This document shows positions 14,960 to 24,077 of a DNA stretch of 41,636 nucleotides, one piece after another. The DNA is from Prosthecobacter debontii (GTDB lineage Bacteria > Verrucomicrobiota > Verrucomicrobiia > Chthoniobacterales > Chthoniobacteraceae). Both the position numbers and the translations under genes were made by a program. The notes below the pieces were generated by a model, which was not told the origin of the DNA, made no database searches, and was given only the letters and a program-made list of their open reading frames with translations. The stretch is from NCBI GenBank assembly GCA_945905735.1, contig CAMDQC010000030.1:1-41636 (forward strand), written 5' to 3'. How positions within the stretch are numbered: the stretch's first letter is position 1; each line of letters begins with the position of its first letter.

Positions 14960-16069
14960 ATGCCTCAATCCAACCGCTATCGCGTGCTTCACGTTATCGA
15001 TTCGCTCGATCTCGGCGGCGCACAGGTCGTGTTGGAGAATCTCATCCGGCATGGAGATTCGGAGCGGTTTGAATTTGAGGTCGCTGCGATGCACGGACGG
15101 GGACAGATGTGGGACCGACTGGCGGCGCTCGATGTTCCGATGCACTCGCTTTCGCATCACCACAAAGTCCCGCTCTATGTCCCGCGCCTCGCGTGGCGCT
15201 TCCTCACACGGCGGTACGATGTCGTCCACACCCACTTGCTCGCGGCGAATGTGATCGCGAAACCCGTCGCTGCGATGTGTGGCGTGCGCGTCCGCATCAA
15301 TCACGACCACTGCAACGACAAGCTCACCGACCCGCGCCCGTGGACTTTGCCGGCAGACACCTTTACCAACACGCTTTCCACCCACATTGTCGCCGTATCC
15401 GAGAGCACGCGCGACTTTTTGGTGAGTCACGAAGGAGTCGCGGCAGACCGTGTGACGACGATCCACAACGGCATCGACACCGACATTTACCGGCCGCGTC
15501 CTGAACAGCGCGCGGTTGCACGGGAGAAATGGAATCTGCCCGCTGAGGCGTTCATCGTCGGGGGAATCGGCAGGCTCACGCATCAGAAAAACTTTGAACT
15601 GTTCCTCAACATCGCCGCGCAGATTCCCCATGCGTTTTTCGTAATCGGAGGAACGGGCGAGGATGAAGCCGCGTTGCGGGCGCAAGTTGAACGGCTCGGA
15701 CTCGATGGGAGAGTGAAATTTCTCGGCTACGTGGCGGACATGCCGTCCCTTTGGCCGGCCTTGGATTGTCTTCTACTCACCTCGCGCTACGAGGGGCTGC
15801 CCATCACCATTCTGGAGGCGATGGCGTGTGGGGTCCCGATTGTTGCGAGCAACCTCGATGGTATGCGTGAGATTCTCCGCGATGGCGAAAACGCCGCTCT
15901 TGTCCCACCGGGGGAGACTGCGCTGTTTGTGAGCGCCGTCCGTGCCTTAATAGAACGGCCTGCGCACGCAGGACACCTCGCCACGAATGCGCTCGCCACG
16001 GTGCGTGAAGGATACTCGGCGGCAAAGATGGCGCGTGCGGTGGAGGAAATATACTTGCGACATTTATGA
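14960..16069 (+). CDS. Glycosyltransferase family 4
   Basis: A 369-residue GT4 protein with all hallmarks. [20 protein letters not shown] is the N-terminal GGA-type loop, [15 protein letters not shown] the H-x-H segment, and [13 protein letters not shown] the linker. [11 protein letters not shown] opens the donor domain and [20 protein letters not shown] is the E-x7-E donor-binding motif. The order matches WbpH/WcaL-type enzymes. It is divergent from the SGNH gene with an 89-nt gap that should hold both promoters. Its stop overlaps the next start (ATGA at 16066-16069), so it is coupled to the acyltransferase. Confidence 0.92.
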   Translation: MPQSNRYRVLHVIDSLDLGGAQVVLENLIRHGDSERFEFEVAAMHGRGQMWDRLAALDVPMHSLSHHHKVPLYVPRLAWRFLTRRYDVVHTHLLAANVIAKPVAAMCGVRVRINHDHCNDKLTDPRPWTLPADTFTNTLSTHIVAVSESTRDFLVSHEGVAADRVTTIHNGIDTDIYRPRPEQRAVAREKWNLPAEAFIVGGIGRLTHQKNFELFLNIAAQIPHAFFVIGGTGEDEAALRAQVERLGLDGRVKFLGYVADMPSLWPALDCLLLTSRYEGLPITILEAMACGVPIVASNLDGMREILRDGENAALVPPGETALFVSAVRALIERPAHAGHLATNALATVREGYSAAKMARAVEEIYLRHL

Positions 16070-16560
16070 GCGATATTTTCTGCGATTGGGCGAGTAACGA
16101 AGGAAACATCAAGGGCCGCGTGGTCATGGTTCTTTTTCGAGTCGCGGCGTGGTGCCGCAATTTGCCGTCGCCGTGGTGGATTCTGACGGTGCCGTATCTC
16201 GTGTGGTACGAACTTACGGTGGTATGGTCGCTCGGCATTGAACTCCGCTATCGAACGAAGGTCGGGCCTGGTCTTGCGCTCTTTCACGGGATGGCGTTAG
16301 TCGTCCACGAAGGCGCGACGATTGGCGCTAATTGCACGCTGCGGCAAAGCACAACGATCGGCGCAAAACAACTGGCGGACGGCAAGCAGAGCGCTTGCCC
16401 GGTGCTCGGCGATAACGTGGATGTCGGCGCAAACGTCGTCATCATCGGCTCCGTGAGAATCGGCGACGGTGCGGTGATTGGCGCGGGCAGTGTGGTGGTA
16501 AAGGATGTGCCTGCGGGCGCGGTGGTGGCGGGGAATCCGGCGCGCGTCATCCGTGGGTGA
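16066..16560 (+). CDS. Left-handed beta-helix acyltransferase (CysE/WcaB-like)
   Basis: A 164-residue protein with an N-terminal helical part containing a hydrophobic segment ([19 protein letters not shown]) and then hexapeptide repeats: [60 protein letters not shown]. It ends in [12 protein letters not shown], the serine-acetyltransferase-type ending. The catalytic His is in [12 protein letters not shown]. The short N-terminal domain and glycan-cluster position favour an O-acetyltransferase of a sugar (WcaB/EpsM-like) over cysteine synthesis. It is the last gene of the cluster. Confidence 0.85.
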   Translation: MSDIFCDWASNEGNIKGRVVMVLFRVAAWCRNLPSPWWILTVPYLVWYELTVVWSLGIELRYRTKVGPGLALFHGMALVVHEGATIGANCTLRQSTTIGAKQLADGKQSACPVLGDNVDVGANVVIIGSVRIGDGAVIGAGSVVVKDVPAGAVVAGNPARVIRG

Positions 16561-16633
16561 TGACTTCGTTTTGGCGATTGTTGCGCTGATTCTACGACGT
16601 TGACGGAGCGCGTTCGTTCGCAAAACTCGGGAC

Positions 16634-19600
16634 ATGTCAGACTCGTTCGTTCATCTTCATTGCCACACAGAATACTCAACGCTGGATGGCGCTTGTCGTG
16701 TGGGGGCGGCGGTGAAGAAGGCGGCGAAACTTGGGATGCCGGCGCTGGCGATTACGGACCACGGATCGATGTATGGGGCGATCGAGTTTTACCAGGAGTG
16801 CAATAAGGCGGGCATCAAACCGATTATCGGGTGCGAGGTGTATGTCGCGCCGGATTCGCATTTGAAAAAGAGCGCGACCACCAAGCAAGAGGGCAATTTC
16901 CACTTCACGCTGCTGGCTCAAAATGAGGCGGGGTACAAGAATCTGATGAAGCTCGTCTCCATCGCGCACTTGGACGGGTTTTACTACAAGCCGCGCATTG
17001 ATAAGGAGCTACTGGCGGCGCACGCGGAGGGGCTCATCGGGCTCAGCGGATGCCTGAAGGGCGAGGTGCCGTATGCGATTCATGCGCAGGACGATTTGAG
17101 AAAGGCGCGGGAGTTGGCGGGGATGTACCGCGATATTTTGGGGCCGGAGAATTATTTCATCGAGATGTGCGACCACGGGATCGAGCAGCAGATGAAGGTG
17201 AACCGCGAGTTGCCGAAGATCGCGCGAGAGCTTGGCGTGGGGCTCGTCGCCACGAACGACGTGCATTTTCTGAATAAGGAAGACCACGATGCGCATGATG
17301 TGCTGATCTGTATCGGCACAGGGGCGAACGTCGCGGATGACCGCCGGATGCGTTACACGACGGAGGTGTATTTCAAGTCGCCGGAGGAGATGCGGCATCA
17401 ATGGCGGGAGCTGCCGGAGGCGTGCGATAACACGTTGGCGATTGCGGAGCGCATGGGCTTCAAGCTGGATACCTCGGCGAAGTATCCGAACTACACGCCG
17501 CCTGCGGGCAAGACGCGCAACGAGTATCTGCGCGAAATCACGGAGGCGGGGATGCGGCGCCGCTACGGCAGTCGCTGGGACTCCGAGGAAATCCAGAGCC
17601 GCTACGCGCTGGAGATCGCAGTGCTGGAGAAGCAGGATTTCGTAAACTACTTCCTCATCGTGTGGGATTTTATTGATTGGGCGCGGCAGCAGGGAATCTC
17701 GGTAGGGCCGGGGCGTGGCTCTGCAGCAGGTTCGCTGATCGCGTATGCGATGGGCATCACGGACATCGATCCGATCCGCTTCAAGCTCCTGTTTGAGCGA
17801 TTCCTCAACCCAGAGCGCGTGTCTCCCCCGGATATCGACGTGGACTTTTGCGTGAACCGGCGTGGCGAGGTGATCGACTATGTGCGGAAGAAGTATGGCG
17901 ACCGTGCCGTCTCAATGATCATCACCTTTGGCACCCTCGGCGCGAAGTCTGTCATCCGCGATGTAGCGCGCGTGCAGGGCATGGGATACGGAGACGCGGA
18001 CCGCATCGCGAAGATGATACCAAACGAACTTGGAATCACGCTCGTGGGTTACGAAAAGAAGAACAAGGAGACGGGCGAGATCGAGAAAGTGCTGGGCGCA
18101 ATCGACAAGAATCCCGAACTCGCGGCGGCGGTGGAAAACGACCAAGCCGTCGCGACGATGTGGAACGCGGCGACGAAGCTCGAGGGGCTCACGCGCGGCG
18201 TCGGCGTCCACGCGGCGGGCGTGGTGATCGGGGACCGCGACCTGTCGGAATACATCCCGCTTTCACGTTCCAACGATGGCTCCATCGTCTCGCAATACGC
18301 GATGGGTCCGCTGACGGATGTCGGTATGTTGAAGTGCGACTTCCTCGGACTGAAGACGCTCACCGTCATCGCGGATGCGGTGAATCTCATTCGCACGCAC
18401 ACGCCAGATTTCGACATTGATGTGGTGCCGATGGATGACCAAGCGACGTTCGATTTATACAATCGCGGGGAGACGATTGCGGTGTTCCAAGTCGAGTCCG
18501 GCGGCATGGTGAATGTGTGTCGGCAGTTCGACGTTTCGGACATCGAGGACATTAACGCGATCCTTGCGTTGTATCGCCCAGGGCCGATGGAGCTGATTCC
18601 CGACTACATCAAGCGCAAGAAGGGCAAAGCGAAAGTGAAAGCGCCGCACGAGTTGCTCATGGGCATCACGTCGGAGACGTATGGCGTGCTTGTCTATCAA
18701 GAGCAAGTCATGCAAGCCGCGCAAATCCTCGCTGGCTACACGCTCGGAGGCGCAGACTTGCTGCGGCGGGCGATGGGCAAGAAGGACAAGGAGAAGATGG
18801 GGAAAGAGCGTATCAAGTTCTGCGAAGGTGCGGCGAAACTTCACGGCATCGCGGAGAAAACGGCGAACGAGATTTTCGACACTTTGGAAAAATTCGCGGG
18901 TTACGGCTTCAATCGTTCGCACTCCGCTGCTTACGCGTGGGTGAGTTACCAGACGGGATACCTGAAGGCGAATTATCCCGTGGAGTTCATGTCTGCGGTG
19001 ATGAGCAATGAGGTCGCGAACATGGACAAGATCAGTATTTTCGTAAGCGAGTGCGAGCGGCTCGGGATCAAGCTCCTTGCGCCGGATGTGAATGAGAGCG
19101 GGCTGAAGTTTGCGCCGTCCGAGGTGAGTGCCGAAGGCATCGCCGCGCTGAAGGCCCTGCGCAAAGCCGTGGTGAAGGCGGACGCTGCGAAGGAAGTGCC
19201 GGAAGAGATCGAAATCGCGCCCGATGCCGACTTGGGCTCCGTGCTGTCCGATGCGGAGGCCGATGCTGAGAACCACCGCTTTGAAGACCTCGCGGATGCC
19301 TCCGCAATGGCGTCCGTGCCCGGAGCTGCTGCGTCCGTGGATGGTATGGAGAAGCCGCATATCGGCTGCATCCGCTACGGACTTGCCGCGATCAAAAACG
19401 TCGGTGAACTCGCGATGGCCGCAGCCGTCGAAGAGCGCGCGAGGGGTGGGAACTTCAAATCCGTGGACGATTTCTGCTCCCGCGTTGATTCGAAGAAAGT
19501 GAACCGTAAAGTCGTAGAATCGCTGGTGAAATGCGGTGCGTTCGATTTCACCGGGGCCGAGCGGGCGCAGATGTTCTCGGAAGTCGAGGCGGCGCTCGCC

Positions 19601-20326
19601 GCTGCTGCCAGCGCCCAGCGCGACAAGGCCAACGGGCAATCCTCGCTGTTCGGCGACATGATGGCTGTGGCGAAGCCTGTCAAAAAGATGGGCGCATCGC
19701 GCGTGGTGCCGTGGCCTACCTCCGAGAAGCTGCAATATGAGAAAGAGTTGCTCGGTTTCTACGTCACCGGCCACCCGCTCGACGAGTATCGCGGGGAACT
19801 GGAGAAACCGAAGTATGTCCCCATCGGCAGGCTTCGCGAGAAGGAGAGCAAGAGCGTCGTGACGATCGCCGGGCAGTTGTCGTCGGTGGAGAAGAAGTTC
19901 ACGAAGAAAGACGGCAAGCCGTTCGCCATCGTGATCGTGGAAGACCTTACGGACCAACTGGAGGTGATGATTTGGAGCGAGGCATACACGAAGTTCCAGA
20001 GCCTGCTTGTAGCGGGGCGCGTCATCGCGATGAGTGGGCGGCTCGACATCCGGGAAGAGGGCCCGCGCCTTTCTGCCGACAAGATCGAGGTGCTAGCCAA
20101 GCCCGCACCGAAGGAAAGGCCGGTGGTCCTGACGTTCGACATCCGCACGATGGATGAGCGTGACTTTGTGACGGTCCGGGATGTGATCATGCGACACCCT
20201 GGTAGCCGCGCGGTAGAGCTAAAGCTCACTGGAGTCTCGCGCCCGCTGAAGGTGATCCCGGCGGAGGGCTTCCGCATGGACCTCACTGATGGGGCGAAGG
20301 CCGAGCTGTCCGGGTATTTGGGGTAG
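16634..20326 (+). CDS. dnaE: DNA polymerase III alpha subunit
   Basis: A 1230-residue replicative polymerase. The N-terminal PHP domain has HLHCHTEYS (residues 7-15), AITDHGSMYGA and TNDVHFL. The palm has GPGRGSAAGSL (about 359), the metal Asp pair in PPDIDVDFC (D402, D404) and the third acid in KCDFLGLKTL (about D569). The fingers include KFAGYGFNRSHSAAYA. The internal beta-clamp motif is QSSLF (1002-1006), and an OB fold covers about 1075-1140. Between DVNESGLKFAPSE (about 830) and IRYGLAAIKNVG (about 912) lies an acidic/Ala-rich insertion of about 80 residues, where most bacterial proteins have a short turn. The start ATG 16634 has the sequence GGGAC upstream. No terminator is obvious before eno. 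Confidence 0.97.
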   Translation: MSDSFVHLHCHTEYSTLDGACRVGAAVKKAAKLGMPALAITDHGSMYGAIEFYQECNKAGIKPIIGCEVYVAPDSHLKKSATTKQEGNFHFTLLAQNEAGYKNLMKLVSIAHLDGFYYKPRIDKELLAAHAEGLIGLSGCLKGEVPYAIHAQDDLRKARELAGMYRDILGPENYFIEMCDHGIEQQMKVNRELPKIARELGVGLVATNDVHFLNKEDHDAHDVLICIGTGANVADDRRMRYTTEVYFKSPEEMRHQWRELPEACDNTLAIAERMGFKLDTSAKYPNYTPPAGKTRNEYLREITEAGMRRRYGSRWDSEEIQSRYALEIAVLEKQDFVNYFLIVWDFIDWARQQGISVGPGRGSAAGSLIAYAMGITDIDPIRFKLLFERFLNPERVSPPDIDVDFCVNRRGEVIDYVRKKYGDRAVSMIITFGTLGAKSVIRDVARVQGMGYGDADRIAKMIPNELGITLVGYEKKNKETGEIEKVLGAIDKNPELAAAVENDQAVATMWNAATKLEGLTRGVGVHAAGVVIGDRDLSEYIPLSRSNDGSIVSQYAMGPLTDVGMLKCDFLGLKTLTVIADAVNLIRTHTPDFDIDVVPMDDQATFDLYNRGETIAVFQVESGGMVNVCRQFDVSDIEDINAILALYRPGPMELIPDYIKRKKGKAKVKAPHELLMGITSETYGVLVYQEQVMQAAQILAGYTLGGADLLRRAMGKKDKEKMGKERIKFCEGAAKLHGIAEKTANEIFDTLEKFAGYGFNRSHSAAYAWVSYQTGYLKANYPVEFMSAVMSNEVANMDKISIFVSECERLGIKLLAPDVNESGLKFAPSEVSAEGIAALKALRKAVVKADAAKEVPEEIEIAPDADLGSVLSDAEADAENHRFEDLADASAMASVPGAAASVDGMEKPHIGCIRYGLAAIKNVGELAMAAAVEERARGGNFKSVDDFCSRVDSKKVNRKVVESLVKCGAFDFTGAERAQMFSEVEAALAAAASAQRDKANGQSSLFGDMMAVAKPVKKMGASRVVPWPTSEKLQYEKELLGFYVTGHPLDEYRGELEKPKYVPIGRLREKESKSVVTIAGQLSSVEKKFTKKDGKPFAIVIVEDLTDQLEVMIWSEAYTKFQSLLVAGRVIAMSGRLDIREEGPRLSADKIEVLAKPAPKERPVVLTFDIRTMDERDFVTVRDVIMRHPGSRAVELKLTGVSRPLKVIPAEGFRMDLTDGAKAELSGYLG

Positions 20327-20334
20327 GGAAGTGA

Positions 20335-21702
<1,368 letters not shown>

Positions 21703-21732
21703 TAAGACGCCTACCCAGTAGTCCATTCCACT

Positions 21733-22068
21733 TTGCACGACCTCACCGACGAGCTATCAAGTCCAAGAGAGACGATCTGGCCAAAGCTGAACCTTTTGTT
21801 CGGTGCCATGATCGTCGTCGTCGTCGGGGTAACTCTGCTTTACCAAACGACTTCCGTCGTAGGGGAGAACGGAGAAAAAGTGAGTCAAGATAACCACATC
21901 AAGGCCCTTCAAGTGGCGATTGATGCGGCGGACCTGACGAACAAACGACTGGCACGGGAAGTGACGGCGCTGCAACGAGACCCCGAATACGCGGGGATGA
22001 TCGCTCGGGACAGACTGGACCTCATGAAGGAGGGGGAAACCATCCTTCGGCCCGAGGTCAAAAAATAG
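21733..22068 (+). CDS. FtsB/DivIC-like septum formation protein
   Basis: A 111-residue bitopic protein starting at TTG 21733. A cytoplasmic N-tail precedes one transmembrane helix, LNLLFGAMIVVVVGVTLLYQ (about 20-40). A coiled coil then runs from VSQDNHIKALQVAIDAADLT through NKRLAREVTALQ. The end reads ARDRLDLMKEGETIL, matching the E/R-x-x-L-x-x-x-x-G-E segment of FtsB/DivIC proteins. It probably forms the FtsQLB-type divisome subcomplex in the inner membrane. The position directly after eno supports the call. No closer start with ATG exists that keeps the N-tail; GTG or ATG starts further in would cut the helix. Confidence 0.8.
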   Translation: MHDLTDELSSPRETIWPKLNLLFGAMIVVVVGVTLLYQTTSVVGENGEKVSQDNHIKALQVAIDAADLTNKRLAREVTALQRDPEYAGMIARDRLDLMKEGETILRPEVKK

Positions 22069-22092
22069 CCTTCGGCTGGAACGTGCGTTTTT

Positions 22093-22524
22093 ATGAAAGC
22101 AATCGCCTTCGTTTCTTCTCTTTGCCTACTCACTGCCTGTGAGCGTGTCGATTTTGCGCGGCGAAACGAACTTTCACTGGTGGAGCGCAATGCCGCAGTG
22201 GAGACGTTGCGGAGGAATGCGGCGGCGCTGAATGCCGGCGACCTTGATGCGCTGGAGCGCACTATCGACGAGAATTCTCCCGTATTGGAGGAAGCGATGC
22301 AGAGCGCAGAGGCCATGATTGTTCGCTTCGGGCCGACGGTCGGCATACGCGACGTGCGGCTCGTCTCGGAGAAACGTGGCGAGCTCGTCTTGGGGTATGT
22401 GCAAACGATTGCCGTGAAGCGCGGGCATATGCCCTTTAGCGCGGCACAGGTAGAGACGACGCTCGTCCGGGGGCGGAACGGCTGGGGTATCTCGTCCACG
22501 CGGGTACTGAGCCTGAAGCCGTAG
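22093..22524 (+). CDS. Small lipoprotein with NTF2-like region
   Basis: A 143-residue protein starting at ATG 22093. The signal MKAIAFVSSLCLLTAC ends in a lipobox (LTAC), so the mature protein should be lipid-anchored. The rest (ALNAGDLDALERTIDENSP, then VSEKRGELVLGYVQTIAV, TTLVRGRNGWGISST) resembles a SnoaL/NTF2-like alpha+beta fold with a W-x-I-x-S end, often an extracytoplasmic ligand-binding or scaffold domain. The family cannot be named with certainty. It follows the FtsB-like gene by 24 nt and may share its transcript. Downstream on the other strand is a pseudogene. Confidence 0.65.
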   Translation: MKAIAFVSSLCLLTACERVDFARRNELSLVERNAAVETLRRNAAALNAGDLDALERTIDENSPVLEEAMQSAEAMIVRFGPTVGIRDVRLVSEKRGELVLGYVQTIAVKRGHMPFSAAQVETTLVRGRNGWGISSTRVLSLKP

Positions 22525-22529
22525 CGCGC

Positions 22530-22880
22530 TTACGTGGCGGGCTGGGTGGGGCCGAGATTCGCAGGCGAATAGTCGCTCGATTCCGCCAGCGTGGCGTCCC
22601 ACGACTCCGGGCCGATGTTCGTATCGCCAGTGCTGAGGTGGTCGTAGCCGCCGCGAATCTCCCTCTCCGCCAGCTCCAAATAGCGCGGCTCGTGCGCCCA
22701 CTCCAAGCCCTCGCGAGACACGGCGCGCGGGCCGATGAGCTTTGCCTTTGCCAGCAAAATCCCGCCGCTTCCAACGCCGCGTGGACGGCCTCATAGCGTG
22801 CAAGCTGCTCGGGATGGCCCTTGCCGGGATAGTGTGTTTTACAGGCGGGATCGGGGGGCAACTGTGGACACACGAGGCCC
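22530..22880 (-). pseudogene. Frameshifted fragment of a histone-deacetylase-like (AcuC/Class II) protein
   Basis: On the minus strand one frame reads DPACKTHYPGKGHPEQLARY and EAVHAALEAAG (about 22880-22765), the H-x-x-x-G-x-HPE...R start of arginase-fold deacetylases. One base out of frame it resumes as ILLAKAKLIGPRAV, then WAHEPRYLELAERE and YDHLSTGDTNIGPESWDATL, the next conserved block (VHxPxY...DT...P.S...A). It then runs into unrelated sequence and a stop at 22530. Adding one base near 22766 would restore a continuous reading. The catalytic His-Asp core that should follow is absent, so the gene is both frameshifted and truncated at its 3' end. Confidence 0.7.
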
Positions 22881-23018
22881 AGCGTCGCTCCCAAAACCTT
22901 CCGCTGCCACCCTTGCCCGATGCCGAGTAAACGGAATCGGGGAAATCGCGGTCGGGGGAAAACTGGGAAACCTTCCGGCCTCATGGTGCGTAGTTTTCTT
23001 TTTCATCGCCGCCGAGTA

Positions 23019-23082
23019 GAGCCAGCGGTTGCCCGCTGGCTCCCTCGCAGACCCGGACGCGCAGTTTTCCCGCATCCGGTTC
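23019..23082 (-). mobile_element. Group II intron domain V/VI-like relic
   Basis: On the minus strand, 23082-23050 folds into a 33-nt hairpin. It has a 9-bp lower stem (GAACCGGAU/GUCCGGGUC with one A-G mismatch), a 2-nt bulge on the 3' side, a 4-bp upper stem (GCGG/CUGC) and a GAAAA loop. That is the architecture of group II intron domain V, but with AAC where the AGC triad is expected. Just 3' is a perfect 10-bp hairpin with GCAA loop (23042-23019, GAGCCAGCGG stem), then CUACUC with a candidate bulged branch A, as in domain VI. A small hairpin (CCGGTG...CACCGG) precedes it. No intron-encoded reverse transcriptase is present upstream. Confidence 0.45.
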
Positions 23083-23349
23083 TTCCGGTGGAAGACTCAC
23101 CGGATAGCTCAGGTGTTCACCCGCTCTATCCGCCCGCTTTCGTTACCCGTTGCTGTTCTGTTTACGCCGCTTGATGCTCTGCGTCATCGGCTCAAGGGTA
23201 AACCCCTCAAAATCAGCCCATCGAGCCCGCAAGCAGCCCCGCACCCCTGCGGTTCCCCAGCGCCGACCCTTGCGGCTGAAATGACGAATGGTTCGTTCAT
23301 GTCGCCCAGCGAACCACGAAACCCGCAAAACGCGGTAGTTCGATCTACT

Positions 23350-23664
23350 TTACACTTTTCTCTGACAAAGCGCCCCCCAAACGCGCCGCTCCGCCCGTCG
23401 CCACATCAAACTCGGTCGCAAACCCATCGCCAGCCCCATCCGAATCACCACCTCCGCCGACACCCGATTCACCTCCCGCTCCACCTGCCCCCACTGCGAA
23501 GGCGAAATGTTCGCCAACCGCGCCTCCCGCTCCTCCCGAATCACCGCCACCGCCGCCACGATCAATTGCTCCCGTTTCTCCAGAAAAAGCGCCGCCTGCC
23601 CCATGCCCCCACCCCGCGAAGCACCACCTGTGCCGTTCTTCTTTGGAGGGAACTTCGGTTTCAT
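23350..23664 (-). CDS. Small hypothetical protein
   Basis: A 104-residue frame with ATG at 23664. The sequence has normal protein character: LFLEKREQLIVAAVAVIREE is a long amphipathic helix, and ISPSQWGQVEREVNRVSAEV with VIRMGLAMGLRPSLMWRRAE are further basic helices. The N-terminus is Lys/Gly-rich. The alternative frames here are low-complexity Gly/Pro sequences typical of antisense reading. I do not recognise the family. A small helical regulator is possible, but no helix-turn-helix is clear. It lies among decayed and repetitive DNA, which lowers confidence that it is functional. Confidence 0.4.
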   Translation of the reverse strand: MKPKFPPKKNGTGGASRGGGMGQAALFLEKREQLIVAAVAVIREEREARLANISPSQWGQVEREVNRVSAEVVIRMGLAMGLRPSLMWRRAERRVWGALCQRKV

Positions 23665-23807
23665 CGGAGAGAATCACAGACGAATCAACCCACCGCGGCC
23701 CCCGCCCGCACTCCGCATAGAAAATGGATTCTGGTCATCGTCATGTGCCGGGCGATTTAGCAAAACGACGGCGGCGAGCAATCGGGAAAATGCGGGGCGT
23801 TTCGACG

Positions 23808-24031
23808 CGGGTGTGGTTAAAAGTCGAATGCAACAGGAACGGCACGAAAAGGGCGAAAGCCCTCAAGGAGGGGGAACGTCCCGTTCCCCTGCGGCGCGAA
23901 GCGCCGCACTTAAACTGCGAGCAGCCGGGAACCACTTCGTGGTTCAGGGGAACGAGACGTTCCCCCTCCTTGGGGCCGATCCTGTTCGTGTGCCACCGTC
24001 TGCCGCTGCTTTCCACTTTCAATCACACCCG
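23808..24031. repeat. 224-bp foldback element upstream of the giant gene
   Basis: The termini CGGGTGTGGTTAAAAGT (23808) and the reverse complement CGGGTGTGATTGAAAGT (ending 24031) match at 15 of 17 bases. A stronger inner pair, AAGGAGGGGGAACGT with CGTTCCCCTG, is mirrored around two small hairpins, GCGGCGCGAAGCGCCGC and AACCACTTCGTGGTT. An additional GGGCGAAAGCCC hairpin lies in the left arm. No coding sequence is inside. The element stops 46 nt before the start I chose for the 1955-residue protein. A 13-14-nt match to its terminus (GGGTGTGATTAAA) recurs at 30010-30023, after that gene. Confidence 0.75.
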
Positions 24032-24077
24032 TTACGTCTTGGGCAACTATGGCCTTTGCGGAATGGGAAAGTTCTGT

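Noticed and set aside
13644..15254. 536-codon plus-strand frame over the SGNH hydrolase
   Set aside because: It is a shadow of the minus-strand hydrolase and of the GT4 gene, with no recognisable motif.
18455..19957. 500-codon minus-strand frame inside dnaE
   Set aside because: It is a shadow frame of a strongly conserved polymerase gene.
22985..23349. Protein-coding gene on either strand before the small hypothetical gene
   Set aside because: Short frames here are biased and start-less. The only structured signal is the domain V/VI-like pair; the rest shows nothing I can name.
23724..24062. N-terminal extension of the giant CotH-type protein
   Set aside because: The extension is translation of the foldback element; the signal peptide begins at 24078 or 24108.
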